A stretch of DNA of 6,462 nt from CADEFQ01 sp035433705 (GTDB lineage: Bacteria; Pseudomonadota; Gammaproteobacteria; Steroidobacterales; Steroidobacteraceae). The translations under genes were made by a program, and so were the position numbers. The notes under the pieces were generated by a model. The model was not told the DNA's origin, ran no database searches, and saw nothing but the letters and a program-made list of their open reading frames with translations. The DNA is taken from NCBI GenBank assembly GCA_035433705.1, contig DAORVK010000095.1, positions 1 to 6,462 of the forward strand, read 5' to 3'. This document shows, in pieces, positions 1 to 6,450 of the stretch (within the stretch, counting starts at the first letter, position 1; every line of letters starts with the position of its first letter).

Positions 1-78
<78 letters not shown>

Positions 79-93
79 TCCACTCCTGAGCCC

Positions 94-1695
94 ATGAACT
101 ACATCGCACTTGCACGCAAATGGCGACCGAAGCGCTTCACCGAGATGGTGGGGCAGGAGCACGTTCTCAAGGCGCTCGCCAATGCGCTGACCGAAGGGCG
201 GGTGCACCACGCATTTCTTTTCACCGGCACGCGCGGGGTCGGCAAGACGACGGTGGCGCGTATCCTCGCCAAGTGCCTCAACTGCGAGACAGGGGTCACC
301 GCCGAGCCCTGTGGCGAGTGCGCAGCCTGCCGCTCGATCGATGAAGGGCGCTTCGTCGATCTGATCGAAGTCGATGCCGCGTCGCGCACCAAGGTCGACG
401 ATACGCGCGAACTTCTCGAGAACGTCCAGTATTCGCCGGCGGGCGGCCGCTACAAGGTGTACCTCATCGACGAGGTGCACATGCTGTCGGCGCATTCGTT
501 CAATGCGCTCCTGAAGACTCTCGAAGAGCCGCCGCCGCACGTCAAGTTCCTGCTCGCAACCACCGACCCCCAGAAGCTGCCGGTCACGGTCCTGTCGCGC
601 TGCCTGCAGTTCAACCTGAAGCGCTTGCCCGTCACCCTGATCGCCGCGCGCATGGCGGAAATTCTCGGTGCCGAAAAAGTGCCGGCCGAGCCCGCCGCGC
701 TGCAGCTCGTGGCCCATGCGGCCGACGGCAGCATGCGCGACGCTCTCTCGCTGCTCGATCAGCTGATCGCTTTTGGTGGCGGCTCGGTGACGGAAGTTGC
801 CGCGCGCGAAATGCTGGGCACGCTCGATCGCGACCGGGTGATTGCGATCGCCGATGCACTCTCCTCGGGCGACGCATCGCAGCTCATCGCGGCTGCGCAT
901 GGCCTCGAGGAATGGGCACCCGACTATGGCGCCGTGCTCGATGAGCTTGCGGGCATTCTCGTGCGCGTTGCACTGAAGCAGACGGTGCCCGGCTACGACC
1001 TGTCCGAGACGCCCGATGCGGCGCTGATCGAACGATTCGCGGCGGCGGTCTCCCCGGACGACGTGCAGCTCTACTACCAGACGGCGATCGTCGGCCGCCG
1101 CGACCTGCCGCTCGCGCCCGACCCGCGCACGGGCTTCGACATGGTGCTGCTGCGCATGCTCGCCTTCCGCTACCCGGATCCCGGCTTCGCCGCAGGCGCA
1201 AGCAGCAGCGCCAGCGCATCGCCTCCGTCACGGCCCGTTGCCGGGAAGGCATCGTCGCGCGCGGCGTCAGCGAGTGCTGCGTCGGCAAGTGCGGCGCCTG
1301 CTGCGTCGCTGAATGCCGCGAGCTGGCCGCAGATTGCCGCAGGACTCGACCTGTCGGGCCTGTCGCGGCAGCTTGCCGCGAACTGTGCATTTCTCGCGCG
1401 CCAGGGCGCTGTCGTCAGGCTCGGGCTCGACGCGCGTCATGAGTCGATGCGCACGAAGTCGCAGGAGGATCGGCTCGCGCAGGCCTTGTCACGCGCGCTC
1501 GGCGAAAATGTGCGGGTCGAGATCGAGATCGTCGAGGCGCCCACGGAAACGCTCGCGGCCGACCGTGCGCGGCAGAGCGCGAGTGAACTCGAGGCGGCGC
1601 GTGCGGCGCTTGCGGACGATCCCGCGGTGCGCGCCCTGCAGGAACGATTCGGCGCCACACTGCATCCCGAGTCAGTGCGGCCAACAGGCAAGTGA
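94..1695 (+). CDS. dnaX: DNA polymerase III subunit tau/gamma (clamp-loader ATPase)
   Basis: DnaX is the AAA+ motor of the clamp loader; it loads the beta sliding clamp and, as tau, holds the polymerase cores and DnaB helicase together at the fork. The start is ATG 94 because the protein then opens with the family sequence MNYIALARKWRPKRF; the in-frame GTG at 49 is inside the SRP RNA. In the 533-aa product, Walker A GTRGVGKTT is at 45-53 (K51). The zinc cysteines are C64, C73, C76 and C79, Walker B with LIDEVH is at 124-129, and the sensor/arginine-finger SRC motif is at 168-170. Domains II and III run to about 365. An Ala/Ser-rich linker (about 366-410) follows, then a tau-type domain V from W411 that ends with HPESVRP, like tau of E. 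coli. No A-rich slippery heptamer is present in the linker. No good Shine-Dalgarno precedes the start. It is the first gene of a dnaX-ybaB-recR operon. Confidence 0.97.
   Translation: MNYIALARKWRPKRFTEMVGQEHVLKALANALTEGRVHHAFLFTGTRGVGKTTVARILAKCLNCETGVTAEPCGECAACRSIDEGRFVDLIEVDAASRTKVDDTRELLENVQYSPAGGRYKVYLIDEVHMLSAHSFNALLKTLEEPPPHVKFLLATTDPQKLPVTVLSRCLQFNLKRLPVTLIAARMAEILGAEKVPAEPAALQLVAHAADGSMRDALSLLDQLIAFGGGSVTEVAAREMLGTLDRDRVIAIADALSSGDASQLIAAAHGLEEWAPDYGAVLDELAGILVRVALKQTVPGYDLSETPDAALIERFAAAVSPDDVQLYYQTAIVGRRDLPLAPDPRTGFDMVLLRMLAFRYPDPGFAAGASSSASASPPSRPVAGKASSRAASASAASASAAPAASLNAASWPQIAAGLDLSGLSRQLAANCAFLARQGAVVRLGLDARHESMRTKSQEDRLAQALSRALGENVRVEIEIVEAPTETLAADRARQSASELEAARAALADDPAVRALQERFGATLHPESVRPTGK
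1264..1293 (+). repeat. Imperfect 15-bp tandem repeat in the dnaX linker
   Basis: Two adjacent 15-bp units (1264-1278 and 1279-1293) agree at 12 of 15 positions, and both encode Ala-Ser-Ala-Ser-Ala. They sit in the low-complexity Ala/Ser linker between domain III and the tau tail. The differences are mostly at synonymous third positions, so this looks like an old duplication or simply compositional bias. The linker is expected to be flexible and to tolerate length change. Confidence 0.4.
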
Positions 1696-1700
1696 GAGGA
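1694..1700 (+). promoter_or_regulatory. Ribosome binding site of ybaB
   Basis: The purine-rich GAGAGGA overlaps the dnaX stop codon (TGA 1693-1695) and lies 6 nt before ATG 1707. It fixes the ybaB start at 1707 rather than the in-frame GTG at 1692, which would fall within the dnaX stop region. The overlap suggests translation is passed from dnaX to ybaB. Confidence 0.75.
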
Positions 1701-1706
1701 CCCGGC

Positions 1707-2030
1707 ATGGCCCAGAATTTCGGCAACATGATGAAACAGGCCCAGGCGCTGCAGGCGAACATGCAGAAGGCGCAGGCCGAGATCGCCAACCTCGAAGTCA
1801 CCGGCGAATCCGGCGGTGGCATGGTGAAAGTCACCATGACAGGCAAGCACGACGTGAAGCGTGTGCAGATCGAGCCGGCGGTCATCGGCGAGGACCGCGA
1901 AATGCTCGAAGACCTGATTGCGGCAGCCGTCAACGACGCCGTGAAAAAGGTCGAACAGCGTTCGGCCGAGAAGATGTCGGGACTGATGTCGGGGCTGCAA
2001 CTGCCCCCGGGCATGAAGCTGCCTTTCTGA
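1707..2030 (+). CDS. ybaB: YbaB/EbfC family nucleoid-associated protein
   Basis: This is a small DNA-binding protein of the YbaB/EbfC family. Members form tweezer-shaped homodimers, bind DNA with modest specificity and affect nucleoid organisation and gene expression. The 107-aa product has the usual family length. It begins MAQNFGNMMKQAQ, continues into a long amphipathic helix rich in Q, A, K and E (about 5-30), then the Gly-rich strand turn GESGGGMVKVTM (about 37-48). A helical region rich in D, E and K follows, ending in the short hydrophobic tail PPGMKLPF. The start at ATG 1707 is supported by GAGAGGA 6 nt upstream. It lies 11 nt after dnaX and 13 nt before recR, the widely conserved placement of this family, and is probably co-transcribed with both. 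Confidence 0.95.
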   Translation: MAQNFGNMMKQAQALQANMQKAQAEIANLEVTGESGGGMVKVTMTGKHDVKRVQIEPAVIGEDREMLEDLIAAAVNDAVKKVEQRSAEKMSGLMSGLQLPPGMKLPF

Positions 2031-2043
2031 GCGCGCCCGCCGC

Positions 2044-2643
2044 ATGAAGCATTCACCGGCGCTGGCCGGGCTCATCGAGGCTCTCCGCACCCTGCCGGGT
2101 GTCGGGCCGAAGAGTGCACAGCGCATGGCGTTTCATCTGCTGCAGGAGGGCCGGCCTGGCGCAACAGCGCTCGCCAACACTCTCACGACCGCGCTCGCCG
2201 CGGTGCGCCGCTGCAGCCGCTGCCGCATGCTCACCGAGGCGCAGCTCTGCAGCATCTGCGAGAACCCGCGCCGTGACGGCACGCTGTTGTGCGTCGTCGA
2301 ATCACCCGCCGACGTGGTCGCGATCGAATCGTCCGGGAGCTTCCGCGGCCGCTACTTCGTGCTGATGGGACACCTGTCTCCGCTCGACGGTATCGGGCCC
2401 GAGCAGCTCGGCATCGGCGAATTCGAAGCGTTGCTCGCGCAGGACGGACTGCTCGAGGTGATCCTCGCGACCAATCCGACGGTTGAAGGTGAGGCCACGG
2501 CGCACTTCCTCTCCGAGGTCGCGCGCCGTCGTGGCATCGCGGCGACGCGCATTGCGCACGGCGTACCGATCGGCGGCGAGCTCGAGTACGTCGACGGCGG
2601 CACGCTTGCGCACGCGCTCGCGGGGCGCCAGTCGATCAGCTGA
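2044..2643 (+). CDS. recR: Recombination mediator RecR
   Basis: RecR works with RecO (and RecF) to load RecA on SSB-coated single-stranded gaps during recombinational repair. The 199-aa product has the full family length and domain order. The N-terminal helix-hairpin-helix region includes LPGVGPKSAQRMAFHLL (17-33). The zinc finger uses C57, C60, C69 and C72. The Toprim domain starts at VVESPADVVAIE (84-95), continues with GHLSPLDGIGP (109-119), and has ATNPTVEGEATAHFL from about 142. The C-terminal segment GVPIGGELEYVDGGTLAHAL is characteristic. ATG 2044 gives the canonical N-terminus, although only a weak GAGCG precedes it, over the ybaB stop. It is 13 nt after ybaB, and the three genes form a replication/repair operon. 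Confidence 0.97.
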   Translation: MKHSPALAGLIEALRTLPGVGPKSAQRMAFHLLQEGRPGATALANTLTTALAAVRRCSRCRMLTEAQLCSICENPRRDGTLLCVVESPADVVAIESSGSFRGRYFVLMGHLSPLDGIGPEQLGIGEFEALLAQDGLLEVILATNPTVEGEATAHFLSEVARRRGIAATRIAHGVPIGGELEYVDGGTLAHALAGRQSIS

Positions 2644-2655
2644 GCGCGACTCGCA

Positions 2656-2903
2656 GTGGGTGCAGGCAACCCTCTCGACAATCCGATGTGGGCCGCCCTG
2701 ACTGGCCGGCAGCGATCGTTTGCGATCGGCGCGGGCTTGCGGCGAGGCTCATGACGGTGCTTGCGAACGAAATCGCGGCGCGCGGCGCGACGCCCTTCCT
2801 GCACGTAAGTGAATCCAACCGGCGCGCGATCGATCTGTATGCGCGACTCGGTTTCATCGAGCGGGTACGACTGCCGCTGTGGAAAATGCAGCGAAGCGGC
2901 TGA
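2656..2903 (+). pseudogene. GNAT family N-acetyltransferase, internally deleted remnant
   Basis: Two pieces of one GNAT (FR47-like) acetyltransferase gene lie back to back. In the recR frame from GTG 2656 the reading is VGAGNPLDNPMWAALTGRQ followed by RSFAIGAGL. This resembles the N-terminus of a known GNAT subgroup (NPLD-P-W-ALT-RQ), and the frame stops at TGA 2752-2754. In the second frame, from about 2727, the reading is RRGLAARLM, the acetyl-CoA-binding motif A region. It continues through a segment reading TPFLHVSESNRRAIDLYARLGF, the GNAT C-terminal core, and ends at TGA 2901-2903. The family core between these pieces, over 100 residues, is missing. The frame switch falls at about 2730-2744. 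The motif A loop keeps RGLA but lacks the usual first Arg/Gln. The remnant begins 12 nt after recR, so the intact gene probably sat at the end of the operon. A residual 71-codon open frame (GTG 2688-2903) could still be translated but would lack most of the fold. The family call is firm; the deletion scenario is inferred. Confidence 0.8.
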
Positions 2904-2943
2904 CGACCACTGCACCCGATTGTTTCTCGCCTGTGGTGCGCGA

Positions 2944-3966
2944 TCAGGAATGCTGTGACCGCAGGTGGCTACCGAAAAAGCGGATCAGTTGCGCGTTCAT
3001 TGTGGAGTGGAAGGCTGCGCGATCGAAGCCCGGGGCGTCCGCACAAATCGCAGGCGGCTTCAGCAGGCCGCAGGGCGCCAGGAACGAGATGTGGCGTGCG
3101 TCGCGGGCTTCGTGGAATTCGACCCGGTGTCCGAGGCCGTCCCGAACGATCCTTCCGTTCGTCGCAAACGGAACGATGTCGTCCCGCCCGCCGACCCACA
3201 GCTGCACGGATACGCGTACGCCCGCGAGGCCGTTGTTCGAGAAAGTGAAGCCGAGCCCGGGGGCGGCGACGACCGCCGCCTTGATCCGGTGGTCGGTCAC
3301 GAAGGTATCGGCGGCCATGTTCCGGTCGAGGAGTTCCGATCCGGCGTGCTGCAACACCTTGCAGATGAATTCGGGATTCGCGACACAATGGCTCGCGATC
3401 AGCGTCATGTCGGGTTGGCCGCCGATGAGCGTAAGCACCGTGAATGCGCCCGCGGAAAGTCCGTAGGCGCCTACCCGATCGGAATCGATGTGGTTCCGGC
3501 CGTTCCACCGTTCGAGTACGTGATCCAGCGTTGCGCGGATCTGCTGCGCGCGCCCGCTGTACAGGTTCGCGGAACCGCCTGCACTCTGGTCAGCGAAGCT
3601 GTCCCCTGCGTGCGTTGGCGCCGCCACGACGTACCCCGCGCCCGCAAGATCCATGGCCAGATCGACATGGCTTGCGAGACTTCCGCCGTTGCCGTGCGAG
3701 AGCACGACTAACGGTAGTTTCTGTCCCTGCACGGGGCCATCGGGCGCAACCTTGAGCAGCGTGCTACCGATAAGCGTGGTCGGTCTCGGTGAGGCGGACG
3801 TGGGATACCAGAGCCCGATCGACATGGGTCGCCCCTGCACATCGATGACCTGTGCAATCTGAAAGCCAACCGGCCGGGTCGAGCCGCGCGCGGTTGCGAT
3901 CGCGTAGCCCGCGATTGCAAGGATCCAGAGACCGATCAACATGAGTATCCTGAGGGTCCACTTCAT
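2944..3966 (-). CDS. Alpha/beta hydrolase, dienelactone-hydrolase/PAF-acetylhydrolase-like, probably exported or membrane-anchored
   Basis: This is a serine hydrolase of the alpha/beta fold, probably acting on an ester, lactone or amide of unknown identity. The 340-aa product opens MKWTLRI, then has a hydrophobic stretch (about 7-24) ending AIATARG. That is a signal peptide or N-terminal anchor, so the enzyme likely works in the periplasm. The oxyanion-hole motif SHGNGG is at 90-95 and the nucleophile elbow GLSAG at 169-173 (S171). The acid is D262 or D263 in WVGGRDDIVP, and the catalytic His is H292 in ARHISFLAPC. The set, with the WYPTS segment near the N-terminus, resembles predicted dienelactone hydrolases (COG4188-like). 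The ATG overlaps the stop of the upstream MFS gene by 4 bp (ATGA). GGGGGAAGG lies just before the start, so translation is likely coupled. The substrate may be related to that of the transporter, but this is inference. Confidence 0.88.
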   Translation of the reverse strand: MKWTLRILMLIGLWILAIAGYAIATARGSTRPVGFQIAQVIDVQGRPMSIGLWYPTSASPRPTTLIGSTLLKVAPDGPVQGQKLPLVVLSHGNGGSLASHVDLAMDLAGAGYVVAAPTHAGDSFADQSAGGSANLYSGRAQQIRATLDHVLERWNGRNHIDSDRVGAYGLSAGAFTVLTLIGGQPDMTLIASHCVANPEFICKVLQHAGSELLDRNMAADTFVTDHRIKAAVVAAPGLGFTFSNNGLAGVRVSVQLWVGGRDDIVPFATNGRIVRDGLGHRVEFHEARDARHISFLAPCGLLKPPAICADAPGFDRAAFHSTMNAQLIRFFGSHLRSQHS

Positions 3967-5390
3967 GACCTTCCCCCGGCTCGCGAGGAAGAGTAGCGCA
4001 ATGCGAGCATGAGCGCTGCGAGGACGAGCGCTGCGGCGACCGCGAAGGTGGTACGGGTGCCTGCGGCAACTGCCCCGGCATTTGCCGCCTCGATGTTCCT
4101 TGTCCCTACGGCGACCGAGAACACTGCGCCCATGACCGAGGCGCCGGTGATCAGCCCGAGATTGCGGGACAGATTCAGCAAACCCGAAACGACCCCGCGC
4201 TGCCCGGCTTCGACGCAGGTCACGATGGCAGTGTTGTTGGCGGCCTGAAAGTTGGCGAATCCCGCGGTCACGGTAACAAGCGGCACGATGTAGCCCCAGA
4301 CGCCGTACGTAGCGGGGACAAGCGACAGCGCGATGCACCCGATCGCCATCGCGATCAGCCCCACAACGGTCATCCGGGGCGCACTGAAGCGATCGACCGC
4401 GCGTCCTGCCGGGATTCCCACCAGTGCAGCGACGAGGGGGCCCGCTGACATCACGAGACCAATTGACGCGGCATCCAGGTGCAAGGCGCCTGCAAGATGG
4501 AAAGGGCCGACGACGAGCGTCGTCATCGCGACCGTAGCGACGAGGCTGCTCATTGCGAAACCGCTGCCGATGGTCGGATTGCGAAGGAGAGCAGGTCGAA
4601 GCAGGGGGTGCAGAGTTCTTGATTCGACATGCAGGAACAGTCCCGCGCCGCACAGTGCGCCGCCAAGCAGTGAGACATTGACAGCGCCGAAAGTGCCACG
4701 CCCGAGCGTCATCGACAAGGCGTAGGACGCGAGTGTGAGTGCAAGCAGCAGCGAGCCGCGATAGTCGAAAGGCGGACGATCGTTCTGCGACGCTTGCGCC
4801 GGCAGATACTTGTACGCGAGGCCGAAGGCGAGGAGGCCAAGTGGCAGGTTGATGAGGAAGATCGCCTGCCAGCCGAGTGCCGCAATCAGAACGCCACCGA
4901 GGGACGGGCCGAGCGCGGTGCCAATCGCTGACAGGGTGCCGAGAAACCCCATGGCGCTTCCGGCGCGCTCTTTCGGAACGGTATCGCCAACGAACGCCAG
5001 CGCGAGCGCCATCATCACTGCAGCACCAAGACCCTGGGCAACACGCGCGGCAATGAGGGCCCACAACCCGGGTGCTGCGCCGCACGCAAGCGAGGACACC
5101 GTAAAGGTGGCAATGCCCGCGAGCATCAGCCGGCGACGTCCAACGATGTCCCCCAGACGTCCGACACTGACGATGAGGGTCGTGATCGCCAGCAAGTAGG
5201 CCAGCACGACCCACTGGACGGCCTGGAAGGACGAGCCGAACACGCGCACGAGAGTCGGCAGACCGACATTTGCGATGCTGGTGGCCAAAGAGGAAAGCAA
5301 CATGACCAGTGACAGGCTGGCCATGGCCCAGGGAAGCGCCGCATTGGTGCGCTTCTGGTCGAGCTCGGTAGCAGGGATCGAGAGGGACAC
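3963..5390 (-). CDS. MFS transporter, DHA2-like (EmrB/QacA type) efflux pump
   Basis: This is an inner-membrane proton-driven transporter, likely an exporter of a drug or other small hydrophobic compound. The 475-aa product has about 14 hydrophobic segments, as in the DHA2 family. Motif A GRLGDIVGRRR lies at 77-87 between TM2 and TM3. A motif-B-like ALIAARVAQGLGAA is at about 111-124 (R116). The antiporter motif C in TM5, with GTALGPSLGG, is at 157-166. QWVVLAYLLA at 59-68 is also typical. The chosen start is GTG 5390 because GGAGGAG lies 4 nt upstream and the protein then begins just before a short cytoplasmic leader and TM1. An in-frame ATG at 5474 would add 28 unusual residues and run through the control region. 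It is first in a two-gene unit with the hydrolase and divergent from the LysR gene, which probably regulates it. The substrate is unknown. Confidence 0.93.
   Translation of the reverse strand: MSLSIPATELDQKRTNAALPWAMASLSLVMLLSSLATSIANVGLPTLVRVFGSSFQAVQWVVLAYLLAITTLIVSVGRLGDIVGRRRLMLAGIATFTVSSLACGAAPGLWALIAARVAQGLGAAVMMALALAFVGDTVPKERAGSAMGFLGTLSAIGTALGPSLGGVLIAALGWQAIFLINLPLGLLAFGLAYKYLPAQASQNDRPPFDYRGSLLLALTLASYALSMTLGRGTFGAVNVSLLGGALCGAGLFLHVESRTLHPLLRPALLRNPTIGSGFAMSSLVATVAMTTLVVGPFHLAGALHLDAASIGLVMSAGPLVAALVGIPAGRAVDRFSAPRMTVVGLIAMAIGCIALSLVPATYGVWGYIVPLVTVTAGFANFQAANNTAIVTCVEAGQRGVVSGLLNLSRNLGLITGASVMGAVFSVAVGTRNIEAANAGAVAAGTRTTFAVAAALVLAALMLALRYSSSRAGGRS
3969..3977 (-). promoter_or_regulatory. 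Ribosome binding site of the alpha/beta hydrolase gene
   Basis: Read on the minus strand, GGGGGAAGG lies within the last codons of the MFS gene, with its G-run about 6 nt before ATG 3966. Together with the ATGA overlap this points to translational coupling by reinitiation. Confidence 0.6.
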
Positions 5391-5394
5391 GGCA

Positions 5395-5401
5395 CTCCTC
5401 C
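5395..5401 (-). promoter_or_regulatory. Ribosome binding site of the MFS transporter gene
   Basis: On the minus strand GGAGGAG is followed by four bases (TGCC) and then GTG 5390. It is the best Shine-Dalgarno in the window and decides the GTG start against the longer in-frame ATG at 5474. Confidence 0.8.
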
Positions 5402-5469
5402 AGGCAGCTTTCGATGAGGTGGTGCGAACAGTCTGGGTCCATGCCACATATGGCGGAAGACGCACTTGT

Positions 5470-5486
5470 TGCACACTATTCGTGCA
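5470..5486. promoter_or_regulatory. Inverted repeat TGCAC-N7-GTGCA, candidate LysR operator
   Basis: Perfect 5-bp arms (5470-5474 and 5482-5486) flank a 7-bp A/T-rich centre. Its place in the middle of the divergent region fits a LysR-type recognition site. The arms give T-N15-A rather than the textbook T-N11-A, so the match to a standard LysR box is incomplete. Confidence 0.45.
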
Positions 5487-5488
5487 TC

Positions 5489-5510
5489 AAACGCTATGCC
5501 TCACGCGTTT
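5489..5510. promoter_or_regulatory. Inverted repeat AAACGC-N10-GCGTTT, candidate second operator
   Basis: Perfect 6-bp arms (5489-5494 and 5505-5510) lie 17 nt before the LysR start. The site sits about one helical turn and a half from the centre of the first repeat. It could serve autoregulation of the LysR gene, or be part of a two-site LysR tetramer footprint. Confidence 0.45.
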
Positions 5511-5527
5511 CGTGTTACTTATGGGGG

Positions 5528-6421
5528 ATGGCCGGACTTGATCTGAATCTGCTCGTCACGCTCGATGTACTGCTGGCCGAGGGCAGCGTCGTGGGCGCGG
5601 CCCGACGCCTGCAGCTGAGCGCATCGGCGATGAGCCGTGCGCTTGCGAGGCTGCGCAAGGTGACCGGGGATCCGCTACTTGTCCGTGCCGGGCGCGGACT
5701 CGTGCCGACGCCACGTGCCCTTGAACTGCGCGATCGCGTGCGGTGCGTCGTGAATGACGCCGAGGCCGTACTTCGACCCGCGATGAAGCTCGACCTCAAA
5801 GCGCTCTCCAGGGTGTTTACCATCCGGAGCAGCGAAGGCTTCGTCGAGAATTTCGGGCCACGATTGATTGCGCACGTCGCCACGGAGGCGCCCGGCGTGC
5901 GCCTCTGGTTCCTGCCAAAGCCCGACAAGGATAGTCTGCCGTTACGGGACGGAACTGTGGACCTCGAAACCGGTGTCATCGGGCCGTCGATGGGGCCCGA
6001 ATTAAGGACCGTGGGTCTTTTCCGGGACCGGCTCGTCGGCGTAGTCCGGAGAGGTCACCCGTTATCGAAGGGCAGGATGACGGCGGAAAAGTATGCGGCA
6101 GGAGTGCACGTGATGATCGCGCGCCGGGGCCTGCAGATGGGCTCGATCGATGAATCGCTGGAAAAGCTCGGTCTTGCCCGGAACGGAGCGGCGATCGTGA
6201 GCGGATTTTCACCTGCCATCGCTCTCGCGCGGGCATCCGACCTGATCGCAACGGTTCCGGAAAGACACACCGGCAGTCTGTGCGAAGGCATGCACCGCTT
6301 CACCCTTCCGCTGCATCTGCCGGATTTCACGATCTCGCTCTTCTGGCATCCGCGGGTGGACGCGGACTTGTCCCATCGCTGGCTGAGGTCGCGGATTCTG
6401 GATATCTGCAGCGGCGCTTGA
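5528..6421 (+). CDS. LysR family transcriptional regulator
   Basis: This is a DNA-binding regulator that usually acts as a tetramer responding to a small-molecule ligand, and probably controls the divergent MFS/hydrolase pair and itself. From ATG 5528 the product is 297 aa, the normal family length. It begins MAGLDLNLLVTLDVLLAEGS, with the winged helix-turn-helix at about 20-40 (AARRLQLSASAMSRALARLR). The conserved GDPLLVRAGRGLVPTPRA follows at about 47-64. The periplasmic-binding-protein-like effector domain runs from about F97 to the end and includes a GTVDLETGVIG strand. ATG 5528 gives the standard N-terminus; upstream in-frame ATGs at 5414, 5441 and 5450 would add residues unlike the family and read through the operators. 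The ribosome site is poor: a G-run (5523-5527) abuts the start. The ligand is unknown. Confidence 0.93.
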   Translation: MAGLDLNLLVTLDVLLAEGSVVGAARRLQLSASAMSRALARLRKVTGDPLLVRAGRGLVPTPRALELRDRVRCVVNDAEAVLRPAMKLDLKALSRVFTIRSSEGFVENFGPRLIAHVATEAPGVRLWFLPKPDKDSLPLRDGTVDLETGVIGPSMGPELRTVGLFRDRLVGVVRRGHPLSKGRMTAEKYAAGVHVMIARRGLQMGSIDESLEKLGLARNGAAIVSGFSPAIALARASDLIATVPERHTGSLCEGMHRFTLPLHLPDFTISLFWHPRVDADLSHRWLRSRILDICSGA

Positions 6422-6450
6422 GGCGCGATGAGAGATGAATTACTCGCGCC
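6422..6450 (+). terminator. Possible hairpin terminator after the LysR gene
   Basis: Directly after the LysR stop, GGCGCGA (6422-6428) and TCGCGCC (6444-6450) form a perfect 7-bp GC-rich stem with a 15-nt loop. No T-run follows, so an intrinsic terminator is not established; the sequence ends 12 nt later. Confidence 0.35.

Larger units (their letters stand above)
5391..5527. promoter_or_regulatory. Divergent control region between the MFS and LysR genes
   Basis: These 137 bp separate the MFS start (GTG 5390, minus) from the LysR start (ATG 5528, plus) and must hold both promoters. It is less GC-rich than the flanking genes. It contains two perfect inverted repeats, listed separately, and a CATATG palindrome at 5447-5452 inside GCCA-N4-TGGC (5443-5454). 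No strong -35/-10 pair is visible in either direction. The best candidate for the LysR gene is TTGCAC (5469-5474) with TATGCC (5495-5500), which is a poor match at 20-bp spacing. Divergent placement with shared operators is the classic LysR arrangement. Confidence 0.7.

Noticed and set aside
673..679. A-rich GAAAAAG in dnaX as a frameshift site
   Set aside because: The zero-frame phase is GAA AAA GTG, not A AAA AAG, and a shift here would cut the protein inside the ATPase core region rather than after domain III.
884..1390. Long minus-strand open frame opposite dnaX
   Set aside because: It is Arg/Ala/Ser-rich with no recognisable domain and is antisense to a well-conserved gene; typical GC-rich shadow frame.
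2712..2728. Short repeat GCGATCG-TTT-GCGATCG
   Set aside because: CGATCG is self-complementary and common in GC-rich genomes; it lies within the N-terminal coding piece of the GNAT remnant and does not coincide with the frame switch.
2906..2939. Possible hairpin in the convergent gap (ACCAC/GTGGT or GCACC/GGTGC)
   Set aside because: Arms are only 5 bp with loops of 18-22 nt, the two pairings exclude each other, and no useful T-run follows.
2944..5442. An open minus-strand frame of 832 codons covering the hydrolase and all of the MFS gene
   Set aside because: Only the part from ATG 3966 down reads as a protein family (alpha/beta hydrolase). The upstream part is Arg/Cys/His-rich and is the out-of-frame reading of the MFS gene, open because of high GC. 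It is not a fusion protein.
5391..5474. Longer MFS start at ATG 5474
   Set aside because: The added 28 residues do not resemble the family and cross the control region; GTG 5390 has a near-perfect GGAGGAG at proper spacing.
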